From assembly GCF_011758765.1 (NCBI RefSeq), contig NZ_JAANOU010000001.1, positions 4,712,001-4,776,000 on the forward strand: a stretch of 64,000 bases of DNA, in the 5' to 3' direction. The translations under genes and the position numbers were made by a program. Each line of letters opens with the position of its first letter. The stretch's first letter is position 1. The notes beneath the pieces are model-generated. The model saw only the letters and a list, made by a program, of their open reading frames with translations, was not told the DNA's origin and made no database searches. This document shows, in pieces, positions 34,947-42,542 of the stretch. Source of the DNA: Amycolatopsis viridis (GTDB taxonomy: Bacteria > Actinomycetota > Actinomycetes > Mycobacteriales > Pseudonocardiaceae).

Positions 34947-37265
34947 ATGCCTGAGGCCGCGCTGGTGCGGGTGGCCGCGCTGTCCCCGGCGCTGGCCGCC
35001 GCCCTGGGCACCCCGGACCTGACCGAACGGATGCGTCACCTGATCCGCGCCGAGACGGCGTACCGGGCGTGCGCGGCGGAGGTGGCCCGCCGGATGGGCG
35101 ACGAGCTGGTCCCGGTGCTGCCGCGGACCCTGCGGTGGCAGGCCCTCGACGTGCGGCGGCGTCTGCACCGCGGCGAGGTGGTCCGGCCGGGCGACCTGGA
35201 CTTCCCGCCGCTGTCCCGGATCGTGGCGTGGGGCGGCAGGCTGGCCGCGGAGACCGCCGCGCTGCAGGAAGCCGTGGCGGACGCCGATCGGACGCGGCAC
35301 GACCGGATGTGGGCGGCGATCCGCCACGATCCGGAGGCGGTGCGCGTGCTCGACGCGGCCGCACCGGATGTCCTCGCCGATGTCCGCGCCCGCCTGGCCG
35401 CGGGTGAACCGTGGACGAGCAGGCACCTGCGCAAGCGCGGTGACCACCTGCTGCGCCTGTTGTTCCGCATCACCTTCGGCACCGGCCCGCGAGGCCGGCT
35501 CGCACCTGCCGCCCCTGTCGGTGGCGAGGCGGTCCACCGGCCCGGCACCGGCCACGACGACCGCCGACCGGGCACCGCCGGTGCGCGGCCCGACGGGTGG
35601 CTGAGCCTGACCCCGCTGCGGTGGACCGAGGACGACCGGCTCTGCTGGGAGTCCAGCCGCGGCCACCTGGGGGCGCCGCGCCGGGGCGAGGTCCAGCGCA
35701 CGGCGGAGGTGGACGCGCTGTGCCGGGTGCTGGGCTCCCGGTCGATGCGGACCCGCGAGGTGGTCGACCTGCTCGCACCGGACGCGCGGCGCAAGCCGCT
35801 GGTGCGGGAGTCGTTGCAGCACCTTGCGCAGGCGGGGCTCGTGCAGGTGTCGTCCGCGCCATCCGGGCAGCGGCACCGCCCACCGGTCTCCGCCGAGCCC
35901 GGCGCGGTCGTGGTGCCGGCGCGGCTGCCCGAGCTGGTGGATCACGCGGGACGGCTGGCCGCGGTGCTGACCGGCCGCCGGACGCCGCCGGGGCTCGGCC
36001 TGATCGGCCCCGAACCACGGCCGGTCATGGAGATCGTCGCGCACACCGTGGACGCCGCGGACCCGCTGCCCGCACCGGCATGGCCGGAGCCGCGGCCCCG
36101 CACGCCCTACCAGCGGCTGTGCGAGTGGCTGGCGCGGCACGCCGACGACCGCGAGATCGAGCTGGGACCGGCGGTGCTCGACTACCTGGGCGCGCCGCCG
36201 GCGAAGCCGTCGCGGTGGCCGGTGGACTGCCTGCTGCGCCCGCTGCCCGAGGGCCGGGCCGTGCTGGAGGCCGTCACGCCGGCCGGGACGATGGACGCGT
36301 GGTTCGCGGCGCCGCTGGAAAGCCGGCCCGGCGAGCTGCCCCCGGTGAGCGCGTATCGCGCGTTCCTCGTCGAAACCGCGGCCCGGTGCGGCGCGGAGCT
36401 CGTCGAGATCCTCCCGCCGCCTGCGGGTGGCGACGCCACCCCGGCCCGCGGCCCGCGCTACACGCGGACCTGGACCGGCGCCGCCGATCCGGCTTCCACT
36501 GTGGACGATCCCGCGGGCCTGCACCGCTATCTGCCGCTGACGGAGATCACCCTGCGCCGTGAGGCGCGCCGGGTGATCGCCGAGGACCGGTCCGGCCGCG
36601 AGCTGTGGCCCCTCTACCACGGTGCCCGGCGCCCACCGCCGCCGTGGGACCTGGTGGTTTCGCTGCTCACCGCGGCCTCCCCGGCCTGGCGGCTCAGCAC
36701 GCCGTGCGCGTTCGGCGATCCCCGGGCCGCGTTCCCCGGCCGGACCCGCACACCGCGCCTGCTGCTGGACCGGGACCTGGTGATCGCCCCGGCCACCGTG
36801 TTCGCCGGCCGGGACCTGTTGCCGGAGCCGGGCGGGGACCGGTTCGCCCGGGTGCGGGCGCTGGCGAACCTGCGGCTGGCGACCGGCGTGCCGCGCTGGG
36901 TGATCGCCCGGCGGGGGCGGGACTCCCGGCCGGTGGACCTGGACAACATCGCCACGCTGCGGGTCTTCGACCGGATGCTCGCCGATCCGGCCGTGCCGGG
37001 GCTGGTCCTGGAGGAGATGCTGCCCGGGCCGGAGGACCTGATCGTGTCCGATGTGGACGGTAGTCGGCGGGCAGCGCGCACCCTGGTGCGGTTGCCGTTC
37101 GGCACCACGCCGGCCGACCTGGCGGAGCGGGCTACGCACGCCTGGCAGCAGCTCACGCGCCGCACGCAGGGGGCGGCACCCGCACTCGCGGCACCGCGGT
37201 CACCGACGGCTCCTCCGGCACCGTCGAGGACGTCGCCGGCGTCCGCCGGGCGCCGCGGGAGCTAG
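34947..37265 (+). CDS. Lantibiotic dehydratase (LanB)-like protein
   Basis: A 772-residue protein. N-terminal RVAALSPALAAAL and the C-terminal part (PRLLLDRDLVIAPAT, then GVPRWVIARR, PVDLDN, LVLEEMLPGPEDL) fit the glutamyl-transfer domain of class I lanthipeptide dehydratases, which use Glu-tRNA to activate Ser/Thr. No separate SpaB_C elimination domain, cyclase, transporter or precursor peptide gene is seen nearby. Strong RBS GGAGGG lies 6 bases before ATG 34947. The last 45 residues are Ala/Pro/Ser-rich. It could be a tRNA-dependent glutamyl or peptide ligase acting on a distant target. Confidence 0.72.
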   Translation: MPEAALVRVAALSPALAAALGTPDLTERMRHLIRAETAYRACAAEVARRMGDELVPVLPRTLRWQALDVRRRLHRGEVVRPGDLDFPPLSRIVAWGGRLAAETAALQEAVADADRTRHDRMWAAIRHDPEAVRVLDAAAPDVLADVRARLAAGEPWTSRHLRKRGDHLLRLLFRITFGTGPRGRLAPAAPVGGEAVHRPGTGHDDRRPGTAGARPDGWLSLTPLRWTEDDRLCWESSRGHLGAPRRGEVQRTAEVDALCRVLGSRSMRTREVVDLLAPDARRKPLVRESLQHLAQAGLVQVSSAPSGQRHRPPVSAEPGAVVVPARLPELVDHAGRLAAVLTGRRTPPGLGLIGPEPRPVMEIVAHTVDAADPLPAPAWPEPRPRTPYQRLCEWLARHADDREIELGPAVLDYLGAPPAKPSRWPVDCLLRPLPEGRAVLEAVTPAGTMDAWFAAPLESRPGELPPVSAYRAFLVETAARCGAELVEILPPPAGGDATPARGPRYTRTWTGAADPASTVDDPAGLHRYLPLTEITLRREARRVIAEDRSGRELWPLYHGARRPPPPWDLVVSLLTAASPAWRLSTPCAFGDPRAAFPGRTRTPRLLLDRDLVIAPATVFAGRDLLPEPGGDRFARVRALANLRLATGVPRWVIARRGRDSRPVDLDNIATLRVFDRMLADPAVPGLVLEEMLPGPEDLIVSDVDGSRRAARTLVRLPFGTTPADLAERATHAWQQLTRRTQGAAPALAAPRSPTAPPAPSRTSPASAGRRGS

Positions 37266-37381
37266 CCGGTCCGACGAGCAACCGGATTCTTCCGATGCCG
37301 GGACGTGTTTGCCCCCGCTGGCCGACGGGAACGCACCGGGTCAGCCCGAGCCGCGGGTACGTCGTGCAAGGAGGAACCGCC

Positions 37382-37642
37382 GTGCGCCCCAAGGTCTTCG
37401 TCCGCGAGTTCCCGACGATCCACCTCACCATCGGCGTGACCGGGAACATCATCTTCTTCGTGGGCAGCGTGTTGTTCCTCTGGCACGCGGCCGAGCGCAT
37501 CGCGATCTGGCTGTTCATCGTCGGCTCGTTCGGGATGATGGTGGGCGCCATCGGCCACGCGGTCTACATCCACGAGCGGCACCGCCTCAACGGCGCCCCC
37601 GGCCACCCGGCACCCCGGGAAAGCACGCAGACCCGCTCCTGA
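37382..37642 (+). CDS. YrhK-domain membrane protein
   Basis: An 86-residue protein with two hydrophobic helices (GNIIFFVGSVLFLW and IAIWLFIVGSFGMMVGAIG), the pattern of YrhK-like proteins. GTG 37382 is chosen over an upstream ATG at 37295 because AAGGAGG stands 7 bases before it. A GGGTAC element lies at 37355-37360. It is at the head of a group of stress-type genes; function unknown, in the cell membrane. Confidence 0.8.
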   Translation: MRPKVFVREFPTIHLTIGVTGNIIFFVGSVLFLWHAAERIAIWLFIVGSFGMMVGAIGHAVYIHERHRLNGAPGHPAPRESTQTRS

Positions 37643-37696
37643 CGCCCGGCCCGCCGGAGCCGGATCACCGCCTCGACGGCGAGCCGGCCGCGGTGG

Positions 37697-38143
37697 TCAT
37701 CGGGCCGGCGTGGTGCGCCTGCCGGTGGCGAGGCCGAGGGCGATCATGCCCACGGCGAGACCGAGGTGGAGCCAGTTGTCCGCGGTGTTGACGGGGACGA
37801 AGTTGCCCGCGGAGTCGTGGTCGACGATCAGCCCGTAGATCCACAGGACCAGGTAGATCGCGCCGCCGGCGATGAGGAACGTGCGCGCGCCGGAAGCGGT
37901 GCGGGCCAGCGCCAGGCCGGCGACGCCGAAGGCCAGGTGGACCAGGTTGTGCAGGATCGACACGGCGAACACGCCGAGCAGCATCGCGCCGGAGTGGTGC
38001 CCGGCGAAGCTGAGCGTGTCGTAGTGGGTGGTCAGGCCGGGGATGAAGCCGGCGATGCCGACGAGCAGGAACACGACGCCCACCGCGGCGGCGACGACTT
38101 GCGCCGCGGTGCGCGACTGGGCGCTGGTGACGGAACGGGACAT
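37697..38143 (-). CDS. DUF4383 family membrane protein
   Basis: A 148-residue four-helix membrane protein. TAAQVVAAAVGVVFLLVGIAG, NLVHLAFGVAGLALAR and DNWLHLGLAVGMIALG are typical of DUF4383, a family common in actinobacteria and often under stress control. A GGGTAT element lies 39 bases upstream. It is divergent from the PRC-barrel/YsnF gene, which has a matching GGGTAG promoter. Function unknown. Confidence 0.83.
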   Translation of the reverse strand: MSRSVTSAQSRTAAQVVAAAVGVVFLLVGIAGFIPGLTTHYDTLSFAGHHSGAMLLGVFAVSILHNLVHLAFGVAGLALARTASGARTFLIAGGAIYLVLWIYGLIVDHDSAGNFVPVNTADNWLHLGLAVGMIALGLATGRRTTPAR

Positions 38144-38163
38144 GCGCTTTCTCCTTCACGGAA

Positions 38164-38187
38164 TTGGTGATGCCGAGAGCGATACCC
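38164..38187 (-). promoter_or_regulatory. GGGTAT element upstream of the DUF4383 gene
   Basis: On the minus strand GGGTAT occupies 38187-38182, with a GCGT 16 bases further upstream. It resembles a SigB/SigF -10 element, and faces the better match that serves the divergent gene. Confidence 0.35.
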
Positions 38188-38230
38188 GGCGGGCCCGGTC
38201 TCAACGCACAAACTGCATCGATTTTGCATC

Positions 38231-38256
38231 GTTTCGCAGTTCACTCGTTCGGGTAG
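38231..38256 (+). promoter_or_regulatory. SigF/SigB-type promoter for the PRC-barrel gene
   Basis: GTTT, exactly 16 bases, then GGGTAG ends 53 bases before the ATG at 38310. This is a close match to the mycobacterial SigF consensus (GTTT-N16-GGGTA). An inverted repeat AACTGC...GCAGTT (38210-38240) overlaps its -35 and could hold a repressor. Confidence 0.6.
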
Positions 38257-38309
38257 CTGGGATGAGTGCGGTCCCGCCCCGGGGCCGCGGCCCGAAGGGA
38301 TGACAACCG

Positions 38310-39101
38310 ATGACGCAAACCAACCAGCACTACGCCCACTGGAGCGGACGCACGCTGTACGACAGCAGCGGCGCCAAGGTCGGCCAGATCGGCCAGTTGT
38401 GGGCCGACGACGCGGACGGACACCCGACCTGGCTGACGACGCGGACCGGCATGTTCGGCACCCGCGAGTCGTTCGTCCCGGTGCAGGGCGTGCAGGAACG
38501 CGACGACGGCAACCTGGAGACCCGCTACCCGAAGGAGCTGATCAAGGACGCACCACAGGTGGAACCGGCTCCCACCGAGCGCGGGCAGCACCTCGACGTG
38601 ACCGAGGAACAGCAGCTCTACCGCCACTACCAGCTCGCCGGCGAGCACGGTGCGCAGGCCGGGCACGGCGGCGGCCGGCCCGCGGGCGCGGAAGGCCACG
38701 ACGTCTCGGGACCCACGACCGACGAGGCGATGACGCGCTCGGAGGAGCGGTTGCGGGTGGGCACCGAACGGCGCGAGCGCGGGCGTGCCCGGCTGCGCAA
38801 GTACGTCGTCACCGAGACCGAGCAGGTCGAGGTGCCGGTCACCCGGGAGGAAGTGCGGGTCGAGCGGGAACCGATCACCGACGCCAACCGCGAGCAGGCG
38901 ATGTCGGGACCGGGGATCTCCGAAGAGGAACACGAGGTCACCCTGCACGAGGAACGGCCCGTGGTGGCCACCGAAGCCGTGCCCGTGGAACGGGTCCGGC
39001 TGGCCAAGCACCAGGTGCAGGACACCGAAACCGTCCGCGGCGAGGTCCGCAAGGAACACATCGACACCGACACCGGTGCCGAGCACGGCCGCCGGGAGTG
39101 A
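38310..39101 (+). CDS. PRC-barrel / YsnF (DUF2382) stress protein
   Basis: A 263-residue hydrophilic protein. An N-terminal PRC-barrel-like domain (residues 10-75, GRTLYDSSGAKVGQIGQLW) and a C-terminal YsnF/AvaK domain (about 145-255, with repeated EEVRVEREPI, HEERPVV and VRKEHI motifs) are joined by a charged linker. This architecture is typical of actinobacterial general-stress proteins. A SigF/SigB-like promoter lies just upstream. Cytosolic; molecular function unknown. Confidence 0.85.
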   Translation: MTQTNQHYAHWSGRTLYDSSGAKVGQIGQLWADDADGHPTWLTTRTGMFGTRESFVPVQGVQERDDGNLETRYPKELIKDAPQVEPAPTERGQHLDVTEEQQLYRHYQLAGEHGAQAGHGGGRPAGAEGHDVSGPTTDEAMTRSEERLRVGTERRERGRARLRKYVVTETEQVEVPVTREEVRVEREPITDANREQAMSGPGISEEEHEVTLHEERPVVATEAVPVERVRLAKHQVQDTETVRGEVRKEHIDTDTGAEHGRRE

Positions 39102-39128
39102 GCCCGGCTCGCGTCATGGCGACCGCCT

Positions 39129-39208
39129 GGTGCCCCGGCCATCCGCGCCCGGCCGGGGCACCCCTGACCTCCCGCCCGACCGGACACCGGACGGGCGGGA
39201 GGTCAGGG
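39129..39208. terminator. Two tandem hairpins between convergent genes
   Basis: A 12-bp stem (39129-39140 with 39151-39162, 10-base loop) is followed by a 17-bp stem (39162-39178 with 39192-39208, 13-base loop). They fill the gap between the PRC-barrel gene (ends 39101) and the protease gene (ends 39218), and most likely terminate transcription from both sides. Confidence 0.75.
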
Positions 39209-39217
39209 AGGCCCGGC

Positions 39218-40234
39218 TCAGCTGCTGAGGCCCGGCCGATCGGTCAGCGTCAGCGAGGCACTCACGTCCCGCCCGTCGGGTCCGTGGAAGGTCAACGTGA
39301 TCACCTGGCCCGGGTCCCGCCGTCGCAACTGGACCAGGAACTCCTCGGGCGTGGCGACCACGGCGTCGTCGACGCGGGTGATCACGTCACCCGGACGCAG
39401 CCCGGCGGTGGCCGCCGGACCGCCCGGGACGATCGCCGCCGCGATCACCCCGTCGGACCGGGACAGCCGCAGCTGCGCGGCGATCTGCGGGGTGAGCTGG
39501 GCGGGTTCGAGCCCGGCGAAGGCGTGCCGGGCGCGGCCGGTGGTCCGCAGCTGTTCGGCGACGTCGACCGCGGTGGCGGCCGGGATGGCGAACCCCAGCG
39601 ACACCGCGCCTGCCTGGGGCGGGATGTAGGCCTCGCTGATGCCGACGACCTCGCCGCCGGCGTTGAACACGCCGCCGCCACTGCTGCCCGGGCTGATCGG
39701 CGCGTCGGTCTGGATGAGGTCGACCAGCGCCTGGGTCTCGACCGCACTGCCCGGGATCTCCCGGTGCAGGCCCGAAACCACACCGGCGGTGACACTGTTT
39801 TCGAACCCGAGCGGGCTGCCGATCACGATGAGGAGTTCACCCGTCTGCGGCAGTGCGGCCTGGAACCGGGCCGGTGGCAGCCCGGTGCGGGACACCGCGA
39901 CGAGAGCCAGATCGGTCACGGCGTCGGCGGCGCGGACGGTTCCGCCGAGCCGCTGGCCGTCGGCGAAGGCGACCTGCACGGCGGACGCTCCGCGCACCAC
40001 ATGCTCGTTGGTGAGAATGAGACCGTCGGCGGTGTAGACGACCCCGCTGCCGTTGCCGCCCGGTGTGAGGATCTTGACCACGCGCGGCTGCGCCTGGCTC
40101 GCCACCCCGACCACACCGGCCGTGACCTGGGGCGACGGCGGCTGCGGCGCCGGTGTGGGTGACGTGCACGAGGCGAGGAGGAGGAGCACCGCGGCCCCAG
40201 CCGCGGCGGGCACACGAACCCGCCACGAGGTCAT
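39218..40234 (-). CDS. HtrA/DegP-like serine protease lipoprotein with PDZ domain
   Basis: A 338-residue exported protease. A signal peptide ends in the lipobox LLASC (Cys23). The trypsin-like domain shows His78 in TNEHVV, Asp108 in VTDLA and Ser185 in GSSGGG. A PDZ domain follows at about 240-330 (GLRPGDVITRVDDAVV). Such proteases degrade or refold damaged proteins on the outer face of the membrane. Start ATG 40234. Context among stress-type genes fits envelope quality control. Confidence 0.87.
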   Translation of the reverse strand: MTSWRVRVPAAAGAAVLLLLASCTSPTPAPQPPSPQVTAGVVGVASQAQPRVVKILTPGGNGSGVVYTADGLILTNEHVVRGASAVQVAFADGQRLGGTVRAADAVTDLALVAVSRTGLPPARFQAALPQTGELLIVIGSPLGFENSVTAGVVSGLHREIPGSAVETQALVDLIQTDAPISPGSSGGGVFNAGGEVVGISEAYIPPQAGAVSLGFAIPAATAVDVAEQLRTTGRARHAFAGLEPAQLTPQIAAQLRLSRSDGVIAAAIVPGGPAATAGLRPGDVITRVDDAVVATPEEFLVQLRRRDPGQVITLTFHGPDGRDVSASLTLTDRPGLSS

Positions 40235-40410
40235 GCCCGGGAGCCACCCCGCACCGCTGTCGTGCGCGGGCGGCCGGGGCCGGCGGTCAACAGGGTCATC
40301 CCAGCGATGCTAGTGGCGGGCGATGGCCTCTGCTGTCTTCTGCCGACACGAACGGGCGTTCCCACCGCGCCCAGCACCGGCTTGCGGTGAACCGGGCGTT
40401 CGGGTGCCGG

Positions 40411-41118
40411 TCAGGCGCCGCTGGTTGCTGTGCGACGCGCCTCGACACCGTCGAGCATGCGGTCGATGGCGTAGTCGAACAGCGCGCGGAAGTAACCGGG
40501 ATTCTCCTCCGGGCTCGTGGGCCGGTCCGTTACGCCCGCGTCGGCGCGGTGGTCCGTCGCCTTGCTCGCGCGGCGCTGGTCGTCCTGCAGCGTGGTGAAC
40601 AGGCAAGCTTGACTCACCAGGATGCGGCACACCATCGCGGCCTCGTCCCGTTCGAATCCGGCCGCCAGGAGCGTCCGCATCGCACAGTCCACAATAGAAT
40701 CCGCAAACGCACGCGATGGCCCGTGGGTTGCGACGTGCCGCGCCGTGCCGGGGAACTGGACGAAGACTGCACGCAGGTTGGTGAGGAATCCCCGCCACCA
40801 GTCCTGCCACGGCAGGTCTTCTTCGGGGAGCTGCTGGTACTCCGCGAGGACGCGGTCGACGACTGCGGTGGCCACCGTCGCGCGGTTGCCCATGTGGTGG
40901 TGGATCACCGCGGGGTAGACACCGAGGACTTTCGCGAGGTCCCGCATGCTCCAGTCATCCAGGCCCTTGTCGCGCGTCAGCTCGACGGCGGCCGTGATGA
41001 TCGCGTCTTCGGTGATTCCCTTCGACCGCCGTGGCTTGCCAGGACGGGGAGACAAGCACGGCTTCCCACCGGAACAGTCCCGGTCCTCCGTTTCGGAGCT
41101 CGAGACCCGATGTGTCAC
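40411..41118 (-). CDS. TetR family transcriptional regulator
   Basis: A 235-residue regulator. After a 35-residue Ser/Arg/Pro-rich leader, the HTH is at about 40-80 (SMRDLAKVLGVYPAVIHHHMGNRATV), with a TetR_C-type ligand domain downstream. GTG 41118 is chosen because it lies 4 bases after the stop of the upstream gene, giving a tight two-gene unit; a shorter start is possible. Target and ligand unknown. Confidence 0.82.
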   Translation of the reverse strand: MTHRVSSSETEDRDCSGGKPCLSPRPGKPRRSKGITEDAIITAAVELTRDKGLDDWSMRDLAKVLGVYPAVIHHHMGNRATVATAVVDRVLAEYQQLPEEDLPWQDWWRGFLTNLRAVFVQFPGTARHVATHGPSRAFADSIVDCAMRTLLAAGFERDEAAMVCRILVSQACLFTTLQDDQRRASKATDHRADAGVTDRPTSPEENPGYFRALFDYAIDRMLDGVEARRTATSGA

Positions 41119-41122
41119 ACCG

Positions 41123-41773
41123 TCAATCCTCCCCGTGCCAGTGCCACCACTGATCGAGAACGTCCGCGCGCGGGTGCACCGAGCCGGGGCTACCGAGGTC
41201 GACGATGTGCACACCGCGCCAACGCCGGAAACCAGCTCTCTCCAGCTTCGCGGCGGCCCGGAGGGCGGTCGTTTCGGCGGCCTCGCGGGAGGCGCCGCCA
41301 CCGCGGAATTCCTGCGGGGATACCCGGCACACGGCCAGCCGGGCGTGCGGGGCCATGATGCGTAGCGCACTCGCGGTGAGCGCCGCGCCGAGCCCGTGGC
41401 CGCGCCAGGGCTCCTCGATACCGATCGAGCGGAGGACGATCAGGCGAGGCGGGCCATCGCTGATCATGCTGTCCAGCTCGGGGTGCAGGCCGCCGCGGTC
41501 CGGGTCGATGACGGTCTCGGCGATGAACTCCAACGCCCACTCGCCGAGCACGACGGAGTCCAGCAGGTTCCGTTTCCTGGTGAGGTCGGCGACCGCGAAC
41601 ACGATGTCCCCCACGTGCCGGAGGTCGTCCCGGCAGCGCTCCAGGTGGGAAATGTCGGCGGAGGCGTCCCACTGCTCCGGTTCCTCGTCCTCGTCGTCGA
41701 TCCGCCACCAGAACCGTCGGTGGGTCAGCGTCAGCTCGATCGAGAGCGGGTTCGCCGGGAGAGCAGGGACCAT
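41123..41773 (-). CDS. GNAT-like hypothetical protein
   Basis: A 216-residue protein. The centre (IGIEEPWRGHGLGAALTASALRI begins the match) carries an R-G-H-G-L-G acetyl-CoA loop like that of GNAT acetyltransferases, and ERAGFRRWRG resembles the C-terminal GNAT beta strand. The N-terminus is Trp/Asp-rich and unlike known domains. It precedes the TetR gene by 4 bases and is probably cotranscribed. Substrate unknown; acetyltransferase activity is inference. Confidence 0.7.
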   Translation of the reverse strand: MVPALPANPLSIELTLTHRRFWWRIDDEDEEPEQWDASADISHLERCRDDLRHVGDIVFAVADLTRKRNLLDSVVLGEWALEFIAETVIDPDRGGLHPELDSMISDGPPRLIVLRSIGIEEPWRGHGLGAALTASALRIMAPHARLAVCRVSPQEFRGGGASREAAETTALRAAAKLERAGFRRWRGVHIVDLGSPGSVHPRADVLDQWWHWHGED

Positions 41774-41824
41774 GACCGTCGCCCTTCACGTGGTGTCATG
41801 CCAGACCAGAAGAAGCGGTCCCGG

Positions 41825-42052
41825 CTAGGAACGGGCGGTCTGAGGCCTGTCGACCACGGTGAACTCTCGGGTCAGCTCGATGAGCATCACCCCGGCTTGG
41901 TCGACGGCAGGCATGTCCTCCGGCCGGAGATCCCTCCCCGCCGCCGGCGCCCGAACCGCCCGCGGTCCCGGCCCAGGCCGATACCTCAGGTGACGCATCG
42001 GCACCTCCGACTCGACGCGCAGGACGCCGGATACCGGAACGGTCGTTGACAT
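41825..42052 (-). CDS. Small hypothetical protein
   Basis: A 75-residue protein with no known domain, ending IELTREFTVVDRPQ. Three close starts compete: ATG 42070, GTG 42058 and ATG 42052. GGAGG at about 42063-42067 favours one of the latter two. It is 51 bases upstream of the GNAT-like gene on the same strand. Short but with coding-like third-position GC. Function unknown. Confidence 0.45.
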   Translation of the reverse strand: MSTTVPVSGVLRVESEVPMRHLRYRPGPGPRAVRAPAAGRDLRPEDMPAVDQAGVMLIELTREFTVVDRPQTARS

Positions 42053-42542
42053 GTTCACGTGATCCTCCACGCCGCCGCCGTGGGGGCGGGGCCGTCCGTG
42101 GTTCCTGCGCTGTCACATCGCTGGTCGTCGCTGGTCGCACTGACTTGACCGGCGCGGGCCGCCGCCCCGGCGGTTCACGGTGTTGTTCCGCTGCGCGCCG
42201 GAGCTCGGATCAAGCGCAGCAACTTGCTGCAAGTTAAGTATTACCGAGCCGACGGTATCCAAGTCAACTCAACCGCAAGTATTTACTCCATAGAGGTCAA
42301 CTCAAGCCATTGCCACGGCCATGCTCATCCCCGTTTGCTTGCTACGCAGTTAAGTCCCGGCCGGAACCAACAGCAACACGTTTGCGGCCAGGGCGAGCAG
42401 CACTCGTGGTGACACCAGTGACCAATGCGGCCAGTCTCGTCCGAACCCAGGCCTCGGTCCACGTTGGACGGTACGCGTGCAGGAACATGTGTGGTGGCCT
42501 CGGCGGATGTGGCGCGCCGCGGTCCGGGCTGGGGGTAACGGC
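42053..42542. other. 490-base intergenic region with AT-rich core and repeats
   Basis: No convincing gene is visible. The core 42200-42370 has a distinctly lower GC than the rest of the window. It holds two overlapping 15-bp palindromes (GCAGCAA-C-TTGCTGC at 42215-42229 and AACTTGC-T-GCAAGTT at 42221-42235) and a direct repeat GTCAACTCAA at 42263-42272 and 42296-42305, spaced 33 bases apart. It lies downstream of the three-gene operon and upstream of the small-protein/GNAT/TetR genes, and looks like a regulatory or horizontally acquired segment. Confidence 0.5.
42215..42235. repeat. Two overlapping 15-bp palindromes
   Basis: GCAGCAA-C-TTGCTGC (42215-42229) and AACTTGC-T-GCAAGTT (42221-42235) share nine bases. 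Only one of the two hairpins or dyads can form at a time, which suggests a compact protein-binding site. Confidence 0.55.

Noticed and set aside
32461-35364. A 967-residue minus-strand open frame
   Set aside because: It mirrors the TLP1-crotonase fusion gene in a frame open only through GC bias; no motifs are visible.
42224-42412. A 62-codon plus-strand frame in the AT-rich gap
   Set aside because: It starts inside overlapping palindromes, has no RBS and its codon use does not match the neighbours.
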